54,905 nucleotides of DNA from Brevinematales bacterium (GTDB lineage: Bacteria > Spirochaetota > Brevinematia > Brevinematales > GWF1-51-8), in assembly GCA_013177895.1 (NCBI GenBank), contig JABLXV010000029.1, positions 1-54,905 of the forward strand. Reading direction: 5' to 3'. Both the position numbers and the translations under genes were made by a program. This document shows positions 40,411 to 50,072 of the stretch, piece after piece. The notes beneath the pieces are model-generated. The model was not told the origin of the DNA. It made no database searches and was given only the letters and a program-made list of their open reading frames with translations. Every line of letters begins with the position of its first letter. Within the stretch, counting starts at the first letter, position 1.

Positions 40411-41817
40411 ATGGCTGAGGATAAGAAATCCAAATACGCGTATGAACGGGAAAGCTCGTGGAAGAACGTGACCGAGCCGGAACGCCGAAAAATAGATGAT
40501 TTTGCCGCCGATTATAAAAAATTCCTGAACTTCTGCAAGACCGAAAGACAATGCGTGACGTACCTCGAGAAGGAAGCCAGATCGTTGGGATTTAAGGACT
40601 TAGCGGATGCGAAACCCGTGCCCGGCGAGCGTATTTTGTTTAAAAACGAGAATAAAAATATCGTTCTGGCGATCCTCGGCAAACAACCCCCGGCGAAGGG
40701 GATTAACTTTATATCGTCCCATCTCGACTCGCCGCGTCTCGATCTCAAGCCTATGCCGCTGATCGAGGAAAACAATCTCGCTATGCTGAAAACCCATTAT
40801 TACGGTGGGATAAAAAAGTACCACTGGGTCAATATCCCGCTGTCCCTGCACGGCACAATCGTCCGTAAGGACGGATCCATCGTCGATATCAGTATCGGCG
40901 AGGGTGAGGACGACCCGGTATTCACGATTACCGACCTGATGATCCATCTCGCGCAGAAGGCGCAGGGCGATAAAAAGCTCCTCGAGGGCATCGAGGGGGA
41001 GAACCTGACATTGCTTGCCGGGAGTATTCCCGTCGACGATAAAGATATCAAAGAGAAAGTGAAGGAAATGGCGCTGCGGAAGCTGAACGAGATGTACGGC
41101 ATTATCGAAGAAGATTTCGTATCCGCTGAAATAGAGGTTGTCCCCGCATTGAAGGCGAAGGACGTCGGCTTCGACCGGAGCATGATCGGCGCCTACGGGC
41201 ATGACGACCGCGCGTGCAGTTATCCCGCGTACCGTTCCATCGTCGACGTCGAGGGAGTGCCCGAAAAGACTCTCCTCGTCTTCCTCGTCGATAAGGAGGA
41301 GATCGGCTCCTATGGCGTCAGCGGTATCCGCTCGCGCTTCTTCCAGAATACGCTGACGCGTCTCCATGAGGTCTACGGGAGCGAGTGCCGTCAATCAGAC
41401 CTGCGCGACATTATGGAGAACTCCTTCTGTATCTCCGGCGACGTGGGCGGAGTGGTCGATCCGATGTACCCGCAGGTGAACGATATGTACAACGCCGCGA
41501 AGCTCGGATACGGTATCATCCTCGAGAAGTACACCGGCTCGCGCGGGAAATCCGGGGCGAGCGACGCATCGGCGGAATATATGGGCAAGGTACGCAAGAT
41601 ATTTAACGATAACAAGGTCGTCTGGCAGCCCGGTACGCTCGGTAAGGTCGACGAGGGCGGCGGCGGCACTGTCGCGGCATATATCGCCGATCTCGGCATC
41701 AAAGTGGTCGATTGCGGCGTGGGCGTGCTCGGTATGCATTCCCCTTACGAGATCATCTGCAAGGCCGATCATTACCAGACCTACAAAGCATATATAGCGT
41801 TCCTGAAGGACGCGTGA
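40411..41817 (+). CDS. M18-family aminopeptidase
   Basis: The 468-residue zinc peptidase belongs to the M18 (aspartyl aminopeptidase/ApeA-like) family, which trims N-terminal residues in the cytosol as a large dodecamer. Visible metal-site blocks are 'SSHLDSPRLDLKP' (His 104, Asp 106), 'GAYGHDDRACSYPAYRS', 'VDKEEIGSYGVSGI' (the Glu-Glu pair), 'SGDVGGVVDPMYP' and 'DCGVGVLGMHSPYE'. The long opening before residue 95 is normal in the family. TAAGGAGG precedes the start. Close relatives are known from spirochaetes. Confidence 0.93.
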   Translation: MAEDKKSKYAYERESSWKNVTEPERRKIDDFAADYKKFLNFCKTERQCVTYLEKEARSLGFKDLADAKPVPGERILFKNENKNIVLAILGKQPPAKGINFISSHLDSPRLDLKPMPLIEENNLAMLKTHYYGGIKKYHWVNIPLSLHGTIVRKDGSIVDISIGEGEDDPVFTITDLMIHLAQKAQGDKKLLEGIEGENLTLLAGSIPVDDKDIKEKVKEMALRKLNEMYGIIEEDFVSAEIEVVPALKAKDVGFDRSMIGAYGHDDRACSYPAYRSIVDVEGVPEKTLLVFLVDKEEIGSYGVSGIRSRFFQNTLTRLHEVYGSECRQSDLRDIMENSFCISGDVGGVVDPMYPQVNDMYNAAKLGYGIILEKYTGSRGKSGASDASAEYMGKVRKIFNDNKVVWQPGTLGKVDEGGGGTVAAYIADLGIKVVDCGVGVLGMHSPYEIICKADHYQTYKAYIAFLKDA

Positions 41818-41825
41818 GGGGTAAT

Positions 41826-42383
41826 ATGAAAAATAAAAAATTCTTTCTGCCGGCGCTGATTACGCTGGCGTTCGTTTCCTGCTCGACCTCGAAGGACTGG
41901 AAGACGGGCGTATCGTTCTACGGCTTCACGCTCGGCGAGTATTATGCCGATTCTTACGCCACGCTCCAGAATATGGCGAAACTCGGACAGATCAGCAATA
42001 TCCTCGTGCCGGGTATGTCGTTCGTCGATACGCGGGTGATGTACTATCCGCTTCCGATCGATCCAGCGTTGATGGGGATACAGACCGGCGGGCTGGAATT
42101 CGTCGGGTCGGTGACGCATCAGAAGTCCTACCTCGTGGAAGCCGATTTCACGTTCGATAAGACCCCCGCGTCTACGGAAAAAATCAGGGCTCTGCTCGGC
42201 GGGTTTACTTACCTGTCGAACGCGGTCCAGACATACCAGACCTATACGGAGTCGAACAGATACTACGTTTTTACCAATAAATCGCCGGCTATCGAAGCGA
42301 AGCACACTGTTTTAAGTAACTCCCAGCGGCTGGTTGTCGTTTACTGGGGATGTATTCTCTATATCCAGGAACACGAGCAATAG
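41826..42383 (+). CDS. Lipoprotein of unknown function
   Basis: The 185-residue protein begins with a lipoprotein signal ending in FVSC (cysteine 19). A mixed alpha/beta domain follows, with 'WKTGVSFYGFTLGEYY', 'GMSFVDTRVMYYPLPID', 'ESNRYYVFTNKSPAIE' and 'RLVVVYWGCILYI'. No family is recognised. ATG 41826 is preferred because GAGGGG lies just upstream. An earlier in-frame start would lie inside the aminopeptidase gene. It is 8 bases after the aminopeptidase stop and 2 before the radical SAM gene, so it probably sits in one operon. Confidence 0.7.
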   Translation: MKNKKFFLPALITLAFVSCSTSKDWKTGVSFYGFTLGEYYADSYATLQNMAKLGQISNILVPGMSFVDTRVMYYPLPIDPALMGIQTGGLEFVGSVTHQKSYLVEADFTFDKTPASTEKIRALLGGFTYLSNAVQTYQTYTESNRYYVFTNKSPAIEAKHTVLSNSQRLVVVYWGCILYIQEHEQ

Positions 42384-42385
42384 GG

Positions 42386-43357
42386 ATGTATCGTTATATC
42401 TACGGCCCCGTTCCGTCGCGCCGTCTGGGAATCTCGCTCGGTGTCGATATGGTTCCGCATAAAACCTGCACGCTCGATTGTATTTACTGCGAATGCGGCG
42501 GTACGACCGGCCTGACGACCGACCGGGCGGAGTATATCTCTATCCGCGAGATTCTCGCCGAGCTCCGCGATTACCTGTCGAAGAACCCCGCCCCGGAATA
42601 TGTGAGCCTTTCCGGCTCCGGCGAGCCCACCCTGAATTCGGGCATCGGCGAACTGATTGCCGCGGTCAAACGGGAGTATCCGCATATTCCGCTGGCCGTG
42701 CTGACGAACGGGACTCTCCTCTACCGGAAGGATGTGCGCGGCGAGATACTCGCGTCCGACCTCGTGCTCCCGTCTCTCGATTCCGCGTGCGCGGGAGGGT
42801 TCGGGAGTATCGATAAGCCCGCCCCGAAGCTCGACCTGAACGCTATTATCGACGGGATAGCTTTATTCCGCGACGAGTTCAAGGCGGCGGGCGCGTCGAA
42901 ACAGGTCTGGCTCGAAGTGTTTATCGTAGAAGGGATTAATACTACGCCGGAGGAAATCTCCGCGCTGAAACATGCAATAGATAAAATACGCCCCGACCGC
43001 GTCCAGTTGAATTCGCTCGACCGCCCCGGGACCGATTTGTCGCTGAAAGCCCCATCGATGAAATTGATGGAGCGCGTGCGGGACGAACTCGATCCCGGCG
43101 GGGGGAAGTGGCCGGTCGAGATTGTGATGAAATATAAAAGCCGCGGCGAGATCGCGTCCTACCTCAGCTCGAAGGAAGATTCTATTGTCGAGGCCATATC
43201 GCGGAGGCCGCTGACGGCGCGCGATATTCACGAGGTTACGGGACTGCATATCCATGAACTGGAGAAATACCTCGACGTGCTTGTCCACGATCAGAAGGTC
43301 AGGCCGGTAATCGGCGACCGCGGGGTATTTTATCAAATCGTTTCGGGCGGTAAATAA
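42386..43357 (+). CDS. Radical SAM protein (COG0731-type, Fe-S oxidoreductase)
   Basis: The 323-residue protein starts 'YRYIYGPVPSRRLGISLGVD', then has the SAM cluster motif C-x3-C-x2-C (Cys 28, 32, 35 in 'CTLDCIYC'), 'VSLSGSGEPTLNSG' and 'AVLTNGTLL'. A winged-helix-like tail ('RRPLTARDIHEVTGLHIHELEKYLDVLV') follows from about residue 265. Members of this COG0731 group are widespread and mostly uncharacterised. ATG 42386 follows AATAGGG and lies 2 bases beyond the lipoprotein stop. The end overlaps the helicase gene start by one base. Confidence 0.87.
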   Translation: MYRYIYGPVPSRRLGISLGVDMVPHKTCTLDCIYCECGGTTGLTTDRAEYISIREILAELRDYLSKNPAPEYVSLSGSGEPTLNSGIGELIAAVKREYPHIPLAVLTNGTLLYRKDVRGEILASDLVLPSLDSACAGGFGSIDKPAPKLDLNAIIDGIALFRDEFKAAGASKQVWLEVFIVEGINTTPEEISALKHAIDKIRPDRVQLNSLDRPGTDLSLKAPSMKLMERVRDELDPGGGKWPVEIVMKYKSRGEIASYLSSKEDSIVEAISRRPLTARDIHEVTGLHIHELEKYLDVLVHDQKVRPVIGDRGVFYQIVSGGK

Positions 43358-45591
43358 TGGATCCTATCCTTGACGGGCTGAACGAAAAACAGCGCGAGGC
43401 GGTAGTCGCCTCGGACGGCTCCGTACTGGTGCTCGCGGGCGCGGGCTCCGGCAAGACGCGCGTCATCACGAACCGTTTCGCGTACCTCATTCGCGAGAAA
43501 AACCTCAGAATGGAAAATATCCTCGCCGTGACGTTTACCAATAAGGCCGCCGGTGAGATGAAGGAACGTATCGCGCGGCTGACCGGGGAATCGACCGCCC
43601 ATTCGTGGGTGCGGACTTTCCACGCTACCGGCCTCATGATTATCCGGCGTAACCCCGAGACTATCGGATATCCCCATAACTTCGTGATTTACGACGCGGA
43701 CGATTCGAAGGACGTTGCGGGCTCCGTCATGCAGGACCTGCGTATCAACACGACCGTCTACAAGACCGGGCCGATCATGCACTCCATCTTCCGCGCGAAG
43801 GATAATATGATTACCCCCGACGAGTTCGAGAACGACGCCGCGACCGAGATCGACAAGATAACCGCGTCGGTATACCGCGAGTATGAGAAACGGCTCCGGG
43901 AGAACTTCGCGCTCGATTTTAACGACCTTCTCCTGATGCCGATCCGCATATTCCGCGAAAACCCACGCCTGTTGGAGTACTACCAGAATCTCTGGCGGTA
44001 TATGATGATCGACGAATTCCAGGATACCAATATCGCGCAGTACCAGTTTATGAAGCTAGTCGTGTCCCGCGATAAGCACATCTGTGTGGTCGGGGACGAC
44101 GACCAGTCGATCTACGGCTGGCGCGGCGCGAATATCGAGAATATCTATAAATTCAAACGCGACTACGAACCGGCGGTCGTCCCGCTCGAGCAGAACTACC
44201 GTTCGACCCAGCTTATCCTCGACGCGGCGAACAATGTGGTCAACAAGATTCCCGGCAGGATGGAGAAGCGGCTCTGGACGGCGCGGAGCGGCGGAGACAG
44301 GATCGGGCTGATCGAGACGATGCGCGAGACCGACGAAGCGAGGGTGATCGCCGGCACGATCCGCGATCTATCCGCGAAACATGGGTATGACAAAATCGCG
44401 GTATTTTACCGCACCAATTCGCAGTCCCGCGTTCTGGAAGAAGCGATGCTCCGCGCGAATATCCCGTACCAGATATTCGGCGGGCAGAAGTTTTACGAGC
44501 GCAAGGAGATCAAGGATGTGATCGCCTATATCCGCCTGATTATCAACCCGTTCGACCGTCAGGCGTTCGAGCGGATCGTGAATATTCCCGCGCGCGGGGT
44601 GGGGAATGTCGGCAAGCAGAAGCTGATCTCCTACGCCAAGGAAACGGGTATCTCGTATGTCGAGGCGCTGACGAAGGCCGGCGAGGTCTCCGGTATCCAG
44701 CGCGAATCGGTGCGGAAGCTCGACGATCTGGGGCAGGTGCTTTTCGAGCTGAACCAGTCGCTCGAACAGATCACCCCGACGAATTTTGTGAAGATACTGA
44801 TCGAGTCGGTCGATTACAAAAAATACATCCGGGAGTTCGACGAGACCGGCGCGGAGCGTTGGGAGAACGTCGAGGAATTGGTCAACTCGGTGAAGGAATT
44901 GGAGGTCAGCGGGGAAGGCAGTACGATTGTCGATTTTATCAACAGTATTACCCTCCACGCGGAGATCGACGACCTGAAGGAAGAGAACGAGCGCGAGACC
45001 GTGTCGCTGATGACTATCCACAACGCGAAGGGGCTGGAATTCCCGGTGGTGTTCATCTCCGGGGTGAACGACGGCCTGATCCCGCATTCCAACTCCCGCC
45101 ATTCGCCGGAGCAGATGGAGGAGGAGCGCAGGCTGTTCTATGTCGCGGTCACGCGCGCGAAGGATAAGCTGTATATGTCGCTTTCCGGGTCGCGGATAGT
45201 GTACGGCGAAATTATCCCCACCAAGCCGTCGGTGTTCCTTCTGGATATCCCGTCGGAATTGTTCGACCCGATACAGACCCACTCGATGTACGATACGCGG
45301 AAGCCGTCCTCGGGGAAAGGGGTGGGCAAGTTCACCAACCGTACCGTAACCCCGAAGCCCGTTCCGGCGGAAGAGCCCGCGTACACCTACGAGGGCAAGA
45401 TCGGGGGCGCGGAGAAGGGGGAGTCCGTCGGCGGGATGGACGAACTGAAATCCGGCGACCGGGTGCGTCACCCCATGCTCGGGGCGGGCACCGTCAAGTC
45501 GGTATCCGCGAAGCTCATGCAGATAGAATTCGATAACTGGGGCCTGCGCGCGATGGGCGGCAACTTCCTTTCCAGCCTCCGTAAAATATAA
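43357..45591 (+). CDS. pcrA: UvrD/PcrA-family DNA helicase
   Basis: This superfamily 1A helicase unwinds DNA in 3' to 5' direction in repair and rolling-circle replication. The 744-residue protein has motif I 'AGAGSGKTRV' (about 27-36), motif Ia 'AVTFTNKAAGEMKERI', motif II 'MIDEFQDTN', 'GDDDQSIYGWRGA', 'LEQNYRST', 'VAVTRAKDKLYMS' and 'VSLMTIHNAKGLEFPVVF'. The C-terminal end carries 'GDRVRHPMLGAGTVKSV', a Tudor-like domain that binds RNA polymerase in PcrA. It overlaps the radical SAM gene by one base. Confidence 0.94.
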   Translation: MDPILDGLNEKQREAVVASDGSVLVLAGAGSGKTRVITNRFAYLIREKNLRMENILAVTFTNKAAGEMKERIARLTGESTAHSWVRTFHATGLMIIRRNPETIGYPHNFVIYDADDSKDVAGSVMQDLRINTTVYKTGPIMHSIFRAKDNMITPDEFENDAATEIDKITASVYREYEKRLRENFALDFNDLLLMPIRIFRENPRLLEYYQNLWRYMMIDEFQDTNIAQYQFMKLVVSRDKHICVVGDDDQSIYGWRGANIENIYKFKRDYEPAVVPLEQNYRSTQLILDAANNVVNKIPGRMEKRLWTARSGGDRIGLIETMRETDEARVIAGTIRDLSAKHGYDKIAVFYRTNSQSRVLEEAMLRANIPYQIFGGQKFYERKEIKDVIAYIRLIINPFDRQAFERIVNIPARGVGNVGKQKLISYAKETGISYVEALTKAGEVSGIQRESVRKLDDLGQVLFELNQSLEQITPTNFVKILIESVDYKKYIREFDETGAERWENVEELVNSVKELEVSGEGSTIVDFINSITLHAEIDDLKEENERETVSLMTIHNAKGLEFPVVFISGVNDGLIPHSNSRHSPEQMEEERRLFYVAVTRAKDKLYMSLSGSRIVYGEIIPTKPSVFLLDIPSELFDPIQTHSMYDTRKPSSGKGVGKFTNRTVTPKPVPAEEPAYTYEGKIGGAEKGESVGGMDELKSGDRVRHPMLGAGTVKSVSAKLMQIEFDNWGLRAMGGNFLSSLRKI

Positions 45592-45612
45592 CCCCCTCAA
45601 TACTTCCATTGC

Positions 45613-45641
45613 TTGAGAATAACTTAAAAACAGTATAAAAT
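45613..45641 (+). promoter_or_regulatory. Promoter of gltX (TTGAGA-17-TAAAAT)
   Basis: TTGAGA 45613-45618 and TAAAAT 45636-45641, 17-base spacer, 26 bases before the gltX start. Confidence 0.5.
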
Positions 45642-45667
45642 ATTCCACTTCACAATCGGAGAAAACC

Positions 45668-47125
45668 ATGATAAAGACCCGTTTCGCCCCGTCGCCCACA
45701 GGTCACCTGCATATCGGGAATATCCGCACGGCGCTTTTCGCATACCTGTACGCGCGGCATACCGGCGGAAAGTTCATACTGAGGATAGAGGATACCGACG
45801 TCGAGCGTTCCCATGAGGATTTCACGGTCGCGCTGATGGAAGATATGCGATGGCTGGGGCTGGAATGGGACGAAGGCCCCGAGGCGGGCGGCGGGAACGG
45901 TCCCTACCGCCAAAGCGAACGTCTCGCGATATACAAGGAGTACGCGGAGAAACTCGTGAGCGAGGAGCGCGCGTACTACTGCTACTGTTCCGAGGAGGAG
46001 ATCGAGGAGCGGAAGGCCAAGCTCGAAGCGGAGGGAAAACCCCCTCACTACGACGGGAAATGCCGCCATTTATCCGCGACCGAGCGGAAGGCTCTCGAAT
46101 CCGAGGGGCGTGTCCCGGTCATCCGTTTCTGGTCTTACGAGGAGGATTTCGAGTTCGACGACGTCGTCAAGGGTAACGTCAAGTTTCCCAAGGGCATGGT
46201 CGGCGATTTCGTGATTCTCCGTTCCAACGGACTCCCGCTCTATAACTTCGCAGTGGTGATCGACGATATGCTGATGGAAGTCAGTCATGTCCTCCGCGCC
46301 GACGAGCATCTCTCGAATACGGTGCGCCAGTTGATGATATACAAGGCGTACGGCGCGAAACCGCCGGTGTTCGCGCATATGGCGCTCGTGCTCGGCCCCG
46401 ATAAGAAGAAGCTCTCCAAGCGTCACGGCGCGACGAGTGTGGACGAGTTCCGCAAGATGGGGTATCTCCCTGAGTCGCTCCTGAACTACCTCGCGCTTCT
46501 GGGATGGTCGAGCCCCGACGGGCGTGAAATCCTCTCGAAGGACGAACTGGTCAGACTGTTCGACCTCGACCGGCTTTCTACCAGTCCCGCGATATTCGAC
46601 CCGGTTAAGCTCGACTGGATCGCCAAGCACGACGTGATTAATTCCGATATCGAACGTATCTTCGATCTCGCGCTTCCGTATATTATGGAGACCGGATTGA
46701 TCGACGACGCGTACCTATCCGATACGAAGAACCGCGATTTCCTGAAGGGAGTCGTCCAACTGACGCGCGGGTATTGTTCGCGCCTCTCGCAGATCAAGGA
46801 GCATATCGATTATTTCCTCAACGACGATTTTGAGATACATCCCGAAGCGATGGCATTCCTGAAGAAGGACACTTCCGCGCCCGTCATCAACGCGTTCCGG
46901 GAACTGATCCTGAAGGAGACCGGCGATGTCGGCGAGGAACAGTTTGTAAAGATCGCGGACGAGATTTCCCGCAGGACGGGGGTGAAGGGTAAGAACCTGT
47001 TCATGCCCCTCCGGGCGGCGCTGACCGGACGTCCCCACGGCCCGGAAATATATTTCCTGATACCCGTAATAGGCTCCGAACGCACCGTCAAACGGCTCGA
47101 CCGTGCCTTAGGGCTGATCGGATAA
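45668..47125 (+). CDS. gltX: Glutamate-tRNA ligase
   Basis: The 485-residue class I synthetase charges tRNA-Glu (in many bacteria also tRNA-Gln). The HIGH-type motif is 'PTGHLHIGNIRTALF' (10-24) and the KMSKS-type motif 'KLSKRHGATSV'. 'YCYCSEEEI' (an SWIM-like cysteine cluster), 'RFWSYEEDFEFDDVVKG' and 'GDFVILRSNGLPLYNFAVVIDD' are also typical. It is of normal length. It follows its own promoter, with GGAG before the start, and a barrel gene comes 4 bases after the stop. Confidence 0.95.
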   Translation: MIKTRFAPSPTGHLHIGNIRTALFAYLYARHTGGKFILRIEDTDVERSHEDFTVALMEDMRWLGLEWDEGPEAGGGNGPYRQSERLAIYKEYAEKLVSEERAYYCYCSEEEIEERKAKLEAEGKPPHYDGKCRHLSATERKALESEGRVPVIRFWSYEEDFEFDDVVKGNVKFPKGMVGDFVILRSNGLPLYNFAVVIDDMLMEVSHVLRADEHLSNTVRQLMIYKAYGAKPPVFAHMALVLGPDKKKLSKRHGATSVDEFRKMGYLPESLLNYLALLGWSSPDGREILSKDELVRLFDLDRLSTSPAIFDPVKLDWIAKHDVINSDIERIFDLALPYIMETGLIDDAYLSDTKNRDFLKGVVQLTRGYCSRLSQIKEHIDYFLNDDFEIHPEAMAFLKKDTSAPVINAFRELILKETGDVGEEQFVKIADEISRRTGVKGKNLFMPLRAALTGRPHGPEIYFLIPVIGSERTVKRLDRALGLIG

Positions 47126-47129
47126 TCCG

Positions 47130-48029
47130 ATGAAACGTCTGGCTGTCGCGCTCCTCGTTCTATTTGCCGTGTCCGCCGGGGGATACGGCGCGGTATTCGC
47201 CGACAGGAATATCCTGTATAACCCGTTCGAAACCGGCACGAATTTCAGCCGAGTCTATTTCACGCAGGTGTGGGGCTGGGGCGAGTTCAGCCGTTATGTC
47301 GTCCAGTCGGACGGATTGCATTTCTGGGACGCGAAGATCGGCGCATACGGCGAGTTTCTGCGGATCGGCGACCTTTTCAGCATCGTGGTCGGGGGCGACC
47401 TCGAGCTGATATCGTCGTCGAACAGTACGATATTTTTCGAGCCGCGCGCGTTTTTCTGGCAGGAAGAGTTCCTGCTGTTCCTCAAGCTCGACAATCATAC
47501 GTTCGGGCTGGGGTACTACCACCGCTGTAAGCACGATGTGGATAACCTGAACCAATTCATCCGCACGGGGATGTATCTCGCGCGGGTATCGATCTATGAC
47601 AGCATCACCCTGCGATGGAGCATGGAACCCCCCGTGATCGGCTGGGGGGGCGGGCTGTCCAGTTCGGTGAAGCCGTTCGTGAGGAATCATTTTTTCGTGC
47701 TGACAAGCGACCTGACGAGCACGAATTATTATCCGTCGGACGTGCGCCTGACGAATCTGATCGACGCGTTGGAATTCGGCGCGTATATCAAAATGCTGGA
47801 ATGGCAGGGGATATGTTTTTATCTTTATCCCCGCGTGATGATAAATTTCTACAATGACGACGGGAGAATTACCGCGCCCGTCGATTGGTTTTTCGAGGGG
47901 GGCTTCCGCTTCGGCGGGGATGTAGCCTCGCTGAGCGTGCTGTTCCGGTACGAGCACTTTTTCGACGCCGGGATCGAGCATTATCGTGTCAGCGGCGACT
48001 ACTGGATGATCGGATTAAAAGTGGAATAA
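47130..48029 (+). CDS. Predicted outer-membrane protein of unknown function
   Basis: The 299-residue product has a signal peptide (about 1-20), then strand-rich sequence with many aromatic residues: 'FSRVYFTQVWGWGEFS', 'HFWDAKIGAYGEFLRIG', 'FGLGYYHRCKHDVDN', 'SITLRWSMEPP' and a closing 'DYWMIGLKVE'. That is a barrel-like pattern. No family is recognised, but 'YYHRCKHDVDN' is reminiscent of the histidine motif in the 257-residue protein at 14538. It starts 4 bases after gltX, so it is probably co-transcribed with it and with prfB. Confidence 0.6.
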   Translation: MKRLAVALLVLFAVSAGGYGAVFADRNILYNPFETGTNFSRVYFTQVWGWGEFSRYVVQSDGLHFWDAKIGAYGEFLRIGDLFSIVVGGDLELISSSNSTIFFEPRAFFWQEEFLLFLKLDNHTFGLGYYHRCKHDVDNLNQFIRTGMYLARVSIYDSITLRWSMEPPVIGWGGGLSSSVKPFVRNHFFVLTSDLTSTNYYPSDVRLTNLIDALEFGAYIKMLEWQGICFYLYPRVMINFYNDDGRITAPVDWFFEGGFRFGGDVASLSVLFRYEHFFDAGIEHYRVSGDYWMIGLKVE

Positions 48030-48045
48030 CGATAAAGGAAGCAGC

Positions 48046-49153
48046 ATGGGAGCATTATACGAACGGGTGACCGAGCTGAAAAAGACATTCGAGCATGACT
48101 GGAGGTATCTTTGAGATCGAAAAACGGGTCTCGGAGATCGAAAGTATCCGCGTCCAACTGACCGACGAAAAAGTCTGGAGCGACCATAAACTCTCGTCCA
48201 AGCTGAATTCGAACCTGTCCATGCTGGAACGGGAGATCGAGGCGTGGAAAGTCATGCGGAAGGATATCGAAGACCTGCAGGGGCTTGCGGAGTTGACCGA
48301 GTCCGAGGGTGACGAGGCCATGATCGACGAGCTCCAGCGCAATTTCGAATCCCTGACAGCGAAACTATCCCGGCTCGAGATAGAGATGATTTTCTCCGGG
48401 GAGAACGATACCCATGACGCGTTCCTGAATATCCATCCGGGCGCGGGGGGAACCGAATCCCAGGACTGGGGAGACATGCTCCTTCGGATGTATCTCCGGT
48501 GGGCGGAAATCAGCGGCTTCAAGGCGGAACTGGTCGATTACGAACCGGGCGACGTCGCCGGGCTGAAGGACGCTACCATCTATGTTCGGGGTACTTACGC
48601 CTACGGCTACCTTCAGGCGGAGAACGGGATTCACCGTCTCGTGCGTCTTTCGCCGTTCAACGCGAACAATAAACGCCAGACGTCGTTCTGCGCGATCAGT
48701 ATTATTCCCGAAGTCGACGACGAGATAAAAGTAGACATTAAGGACGACGATATCCGTATCGATACATTCCGTGCGAGCGGCGCGGGCGGCCAGCATGTCA
48801 ATAAAACCAGCTCCGCGATACGGATCACGCACTTCCCGACCGGGATAGTCGTGACCTGCCAGAACGAACGTTCCCAGCACCAGAATAAAGACCTCGCGAT
48901 GCGCGTACTGCGCGCGCGTATCTATAAGTACGAAGAGGAGAAGCGCGACCGCGAGGATGCGGCGAAGATGCCGGAGCGCAAGTCCATCGAATGGGGCAAC
49001 CAGATACGGAGTTACGTATTCCAGCCGTACACGATGGTGAAAGACCATCGTACAGACATCGAGAAGGGAAATATTCAGGCGGTAATGGACGGTGAAATAG
49101 AAGATTTTATTATCGGCTACCTGAAAATGACTAAAATGAAAACATCCAAATAA
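48046..49153 (+). CDS. prfB: Peptide chain release factor 2, with programmed +1 frameshift
   Basis: RF2 terminates translation at UGA and UAA. The frame from ATG 48046 (MGALYERVTEL...) runs 22 codons to TGA 48112-48114, and the main frame continues after skipping base 48112, giving about 368 residues. The site reads GGAGG TAT CTT TGA, matching the classic RF2 autoregulatory frameshift (Shine-Dalgarno-like GGAGG, then TAT, slippery CTT, UGA). The body has the release motif 'GAGGQHVNKTSSAIRI' and the stop-codon recognition motif SPF in 'RLSPFNANN'. An ATG at 48095 in the main frame could give a shorter product, but the shift signals argue for the longer form. Confidence 0.93.
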
Positions 49154-49163
49154 GGCGGAAAAT

Positions 49164-50012
49164 ATGAAAGGTGTCATAGTCGCGGCGGGCTACGGTACGC
49201 GTTTTTTACCGGCGACCAAATCCGTACCTAAGGAAATGCTCCCGATGTTCACGAAGCCCCTCATCGACTTCATCCTCGACGAGTTCGAGGAAGCGGGTAT
49301 CAGGGACGTCGTGATTATTACAAGCCGCCGCAAGAAGGCTCTCGACGATTATCTCGACCGCGAGGTGGAACTCGAGACCGAGCTTGAGAAGGCCGGGAAG
49401 GACGTATGGGTCAAGGCGATACAGCCCCGCAATATGAATTTCACGTTTATCCGCCAGCAGAGAATGCGCGGCACAGGCCACGCCCTACTTATCACGCATC
49501 CTGTTATCGGGGACGACCCGTTCGTGGTGGCGTATCCCGACGATATCGTGCTGGGCACGCCGGGGGTGACGAAATCGCTGATCGATCTTTATAACAAGAC
49601 CGGGAAATCTGTGCTCGCCGTCCGCGAGGAGTATATCGACGTTACCCGGTACGGGGTGATTGCCGCCGATAAAATAGACGGTCTGCTTCACGTGCGGAAG
49701 ATTGTCGAGAAGCCCAAGAAGGAGGACGCGCCCGGCAACCTCGTCTCCATAGGGCGTTACCTTTTCTCGGCGGAATTCCTGCCCCTGCTGGAGAAGTACT
49801 ACGCGGAGTTCACCGGGACGGGAGAATTTTTTCATATCGACACCATCCTTCAATTAGCTGGCGAGGATAAAGTGCTCGCGCACCCGGTGCAGGGGATGAT
49901 GCTCGATACGGGCGAGCCGTACTCGTATTTCCGTTCGATGCTGGAATATGCGTGGACGATGGAAGAACCGCGCAGGATTCTCAAGGAATTTTATAATGAG
50001 AAATACCGTTAA
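49164..50012 (+). CDS. galU: UTP-glucose-1-phosphate uridylyltransferase
   Basis: This enzyme makes UDP-glucose from UTP and glucose 1-phosphate. The 282-residue protein has the nucleotide-binding loop 'AAGYGTRFLPATKSVPKEMLP' (7-27, split here: GYGTRFLP, KSVPKEM), 'FVRQQ..GTGHALL'-like 'RQQRMRGTGHALL', 'YPDDIVLG', 'EEYIDVTRYGVIA', 'KIVEKPK' and 'SIGRYLF'. These are the GalU signatures. It lies 10 bases after prfB and 60 bases before metH. Confidence 0.94.
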   Translation: MKGVIVAAGYGTRFLPATKSVPKEMLPMFTKPLIDFILDEFEEAGIRDVVIITSRRKKALDDYLDREVELETELEKAGKDVWVKAIQPRNMNFTFIRQQRMRGTGHALLITHPVIGDDPFVVAYPDDIVLGTPGVTKSLIDLYNKTGKSVLAVREEYIDVTRYGVIAADKIDGLLHVRKIVEKPKKEDAPGNLVSIGRYLFSAEFLPLLEKYYAEFTGTGEFFHIDTILQLAGEDKVLAHPVQGMMLDTGEPYSYFRSMLEYAWTMEEPRRILKEFYNEKYR

Positions 50013-50072
50013 AATGCTAGCGAAAAAGTTCGATAAAGTTTACAATAATTAAAGTTTGAAATCGGAGTTAAG

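Noticed and set aside
44368-45699. Leftward open frame of 443 codons opposite the helicase gene
   Set aside because: Antisense shadow of pcrA with no recognisable domain and no ribosome-binding site.
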